The translations under genes and the position numbers were made by a program. From an uncultured Azospirillum sp. (lineage in GTDB: Bacteria; Pseudomonadota; Alphaproteobacteria; Azospirillales; Azospirillaceae), in contig CALGOL010000317.1 of the NCBI GenBank assembly GCA_937960755.1, positions 1-5,719 on the forward strand: a stretch of 5,719 nucleotides of DNA, written 5' to 3'. This document shows, in pieces, positions 4,704 through 5,719 of this stretch. The notes under the pieces are model-generated. The model was not told the origin of the DNA. It saw only the letters and a list, made by a program, of their open reading frames with translations, and did no database searches. Each line of letters starts with the position of its first letter. Position 1 is the first letter of the stretch.

Positions 4704-5198
4704 ATGAGCTTCACGGTGGCGCTTACAGTGAACGGACGCCCGGTATCGGTTGAGACTGACGAGCGGGCCCTGTTGTCCAGCGTGCTGCGCGAGGCGTTGG
4801 GGTTGACCGGAACCCACGTCGGTTGCGACACCAGCCAGTGCGGCGCTTGCGTCGTGCTGCTGGACGGCCGTTCAGTCAAAGCCTGCACCGTGCTGGCGGC
4901 CCAGGCCGACGGCGGCGAGGTGCTGACGGTGGAGGGACTGGCTGGCGAAGGACTGGCCGGGCCGGACGGGTCGCTGCACCCGATGCAGGCGGCGTTTCAC
5001 GAACACCATGGTTTGCAGTGCGGCTTTTGCACCCCCGGCATGGTGTTGAGCGCCATCGAATTGGCGCGGACGACGCCGGATTTGGATGAGCAAGCGGTGC
5101 GCGACGGGTTGGAGGGCAACCTCTGTCGTTGCACCGGCTATCAAAATATCGTCAAAGCGGTGCTGGCCGGCGCCGCCGCCATGCGTGCGGCCGGTTAG
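4704..5198 (+). CDS. (2Fe-2S)-binding small subunit of a molybdenum hydroxylase (CoxS-like)
   Basis: This subunit passes electrons between the molybdenum centre and FAD in enzymes of the xanthine oxidase/CO dehydrogenase family; it acts in the cytoplasm. The 164-residue protein has both expected clusters. The plant-ferredoxin-type cluster uses C41, C46 and C49 (GCDTSQCGACVV) with C61. The second cluster uses C106 and C109 (LQCGFCTPGM) with C141 and C143 (EGNLCRCTGYQNIVKAV). Q105, next to the second cluster, is the family residue near the molybdenum cofactor. The closest look is to CoxS of CO dehydrogenase-like enzymes, but sequence at this level cannot fix the substrate. The ATG at 4704 is preferred over the TTG at 4701 because AAGGGGGG (4690-4697) is well placed for it. 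The FAD subunit follows 35 bp later. No separate promoter is evident. Confidence 0.95.
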   Translation: MSFTVALTVNGRPVSVETDERALLSSVLREALGLTGTHVGCDTSQCGACVVLLDGRSVKACTVLAAQADGGEVLTVEGLAGEGLAGPDGSLHPMQAAFHEHHGLQCGFCTPGMVLSAIELARTTPDLDEQAVRDGLEGNLCRCTGYQNIVKAVLAGAAAMRAAG

Positions 5199-5233
5199 GC
5201 TGCATTTTTTTAAAGTACGGGGGAGCGCCGACC

Positions 5234-5719
5234 ATGTACGGTTTTGCCTATCGCCGCGCCGCCAGCCTGGAAGAAGCCGCGGCGCTGCTGGCCGCAGACC
5301 CCGACGCCAAGGCGCTGGCCGGCGGCCAGACGTTGATCCCGACCCTCAAGCAACGGCTGGCCCAGCCGTCCGCGCTGGTGGATGTTGCGCGGCTGGCGGA
5401 GCTGCGCGGCGTTCGGCTGGAAGGCGAGCGGCTGGTTATCGGCGCCGCGACTCGCCATGCCGACGTCGCGGCTGATCCGACGGTGCGGGCGGTTCTGCCG
5501 GGGCTGGCGAATCTCGCCGCCGGCATCGGTGATCGGCAGGTGCGCAATATGGGCACGTTGGGCGGCTCGGTCGCCAACGCCGACCCGGCGGCGGATTATC
5601 CGGCGGCGCTGCTGGCGCTCGACGCGGAGGTCGTCACCGACCGGCGGCGCTTGGCGGCGGAAGATTTCTTCACCGGCATGTTTGAAACCGCGCTGGCGCC
5701 GGGCGAACTGGTGGTTTCG
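5234..5719 (+). CDS. FAD-binding medium subunit of a molybdenum hydroxylase (CoxM-like), 5' part
   Basis: The medium subunit carries the FAD that takes electrons from the [2Fe-2S] clusters. The reading frame is open from the ATG at 5234 to the window end, giving 162 residues of a protein that usually has about 260-300. FAD-binding motifs are visible: ALAGGQTLIPTLKQRLAQPSALVDV (27-51) and the second block DRQVRNMGTLGGSVANADPAADYPAALLALDA (100-131). The GGQ and TLGGS turns contact FAD in this family (vanillyl-alcohol oxidase-type fold). GGGGGAG (5219-5225) is a good ribosome site. The order small subunit then medium subunit differs from the M-S-L order of classical cox clusters; the molybdenum-binding large subunit is expected next. 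The substrate is unknown. Confidence 0.92.
   Translation, partial: MYGFAYRRAASLEEAAALLAADPDAKALAGGQTLIPTLKQRLAQPSALVDVARLAELRGVRLEGERLVIGAATRHADVAADPTVRAVLPGLANLAAGIGDRQVRNMGTLGGSVANADPAADYPAALLALDAEVVTDRRRLAAEDFFTGMFETALAPGELVVS

Overview
The window is a GC-rich chromosomal segment with densely packed genes. It most likely comes from an alphaproteobacterium, with Rhodospirillales-type lineages the best guess. This rests on the ubiquinol-cytochrome c chaperone (CBP3-like) gene beside a DUF177/YceD gene and divergent from a BamE/OmlA lipoprotein gene, on the FbaB/DhnA-type class I aldolase, and on the GC- and Val/Ala/Gly-rich coding style. The genus cannot be fixed from the sequence alone.

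Layout. Positions 1-363 (minus) hold the N-terminal third of RadA/Sms, a DNA repair ATPase whose 3' part lies outside the window. A 292-bp divergent region (364-655) separates it from a plus-strand pair: class I fructose-bisphosphate aldolase (656-1585) and, 2 bp later, a ThiE-type thiamine-phosphate synthase (1588-2250, GTG start). A strikingly AT-rich gap (about 32% GC over 2251-2350) follows. It carries a candidate promoter and an inverted repeat ahead of a small secreted protein of unknown function (2425-2787). That gene converges on a minus-strand pair, the ubiquinol-cytochrome c chaperone (3465-4079) followed by the DUF177 protein (2793-3452). The two converging stop codons are only 5 bp apart and both lie in one hairpin. 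A divergent region (4080-4194) with a perfect 9-bp hairpin leads to bamE (4195-4671). Next come the first two genes of a molybdenum-hydroxylase (CO dehydrogenase/xanthine dehydrogenase family) operon: a [2Fe-2S] small subunit (4704-5198) and an FAD-binding medium subunit (5234 to the window end, incomplete).

How the genes work together. Most of the window is housekeeping: DNA repair, central carbon metabolism, thiamine synthesis, bc1 complex assembly, 23S rRNA accumulation and outer-membrane assembly. The accessory part is the Mo-hydroxylase operon at the right edge. Its catalytic large subunit should follow outside the window, so its substrate cannot be assigned here. I see no mobile element, CRISPR array, tRNA or rRNA. 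I also see no clear sign of an undescribed multi-gene system. The least explained parts are the AT-rich promoter region with its secreted protein, the hairpins between genes, and the repeat-bearing tail of the DUF177 protein.
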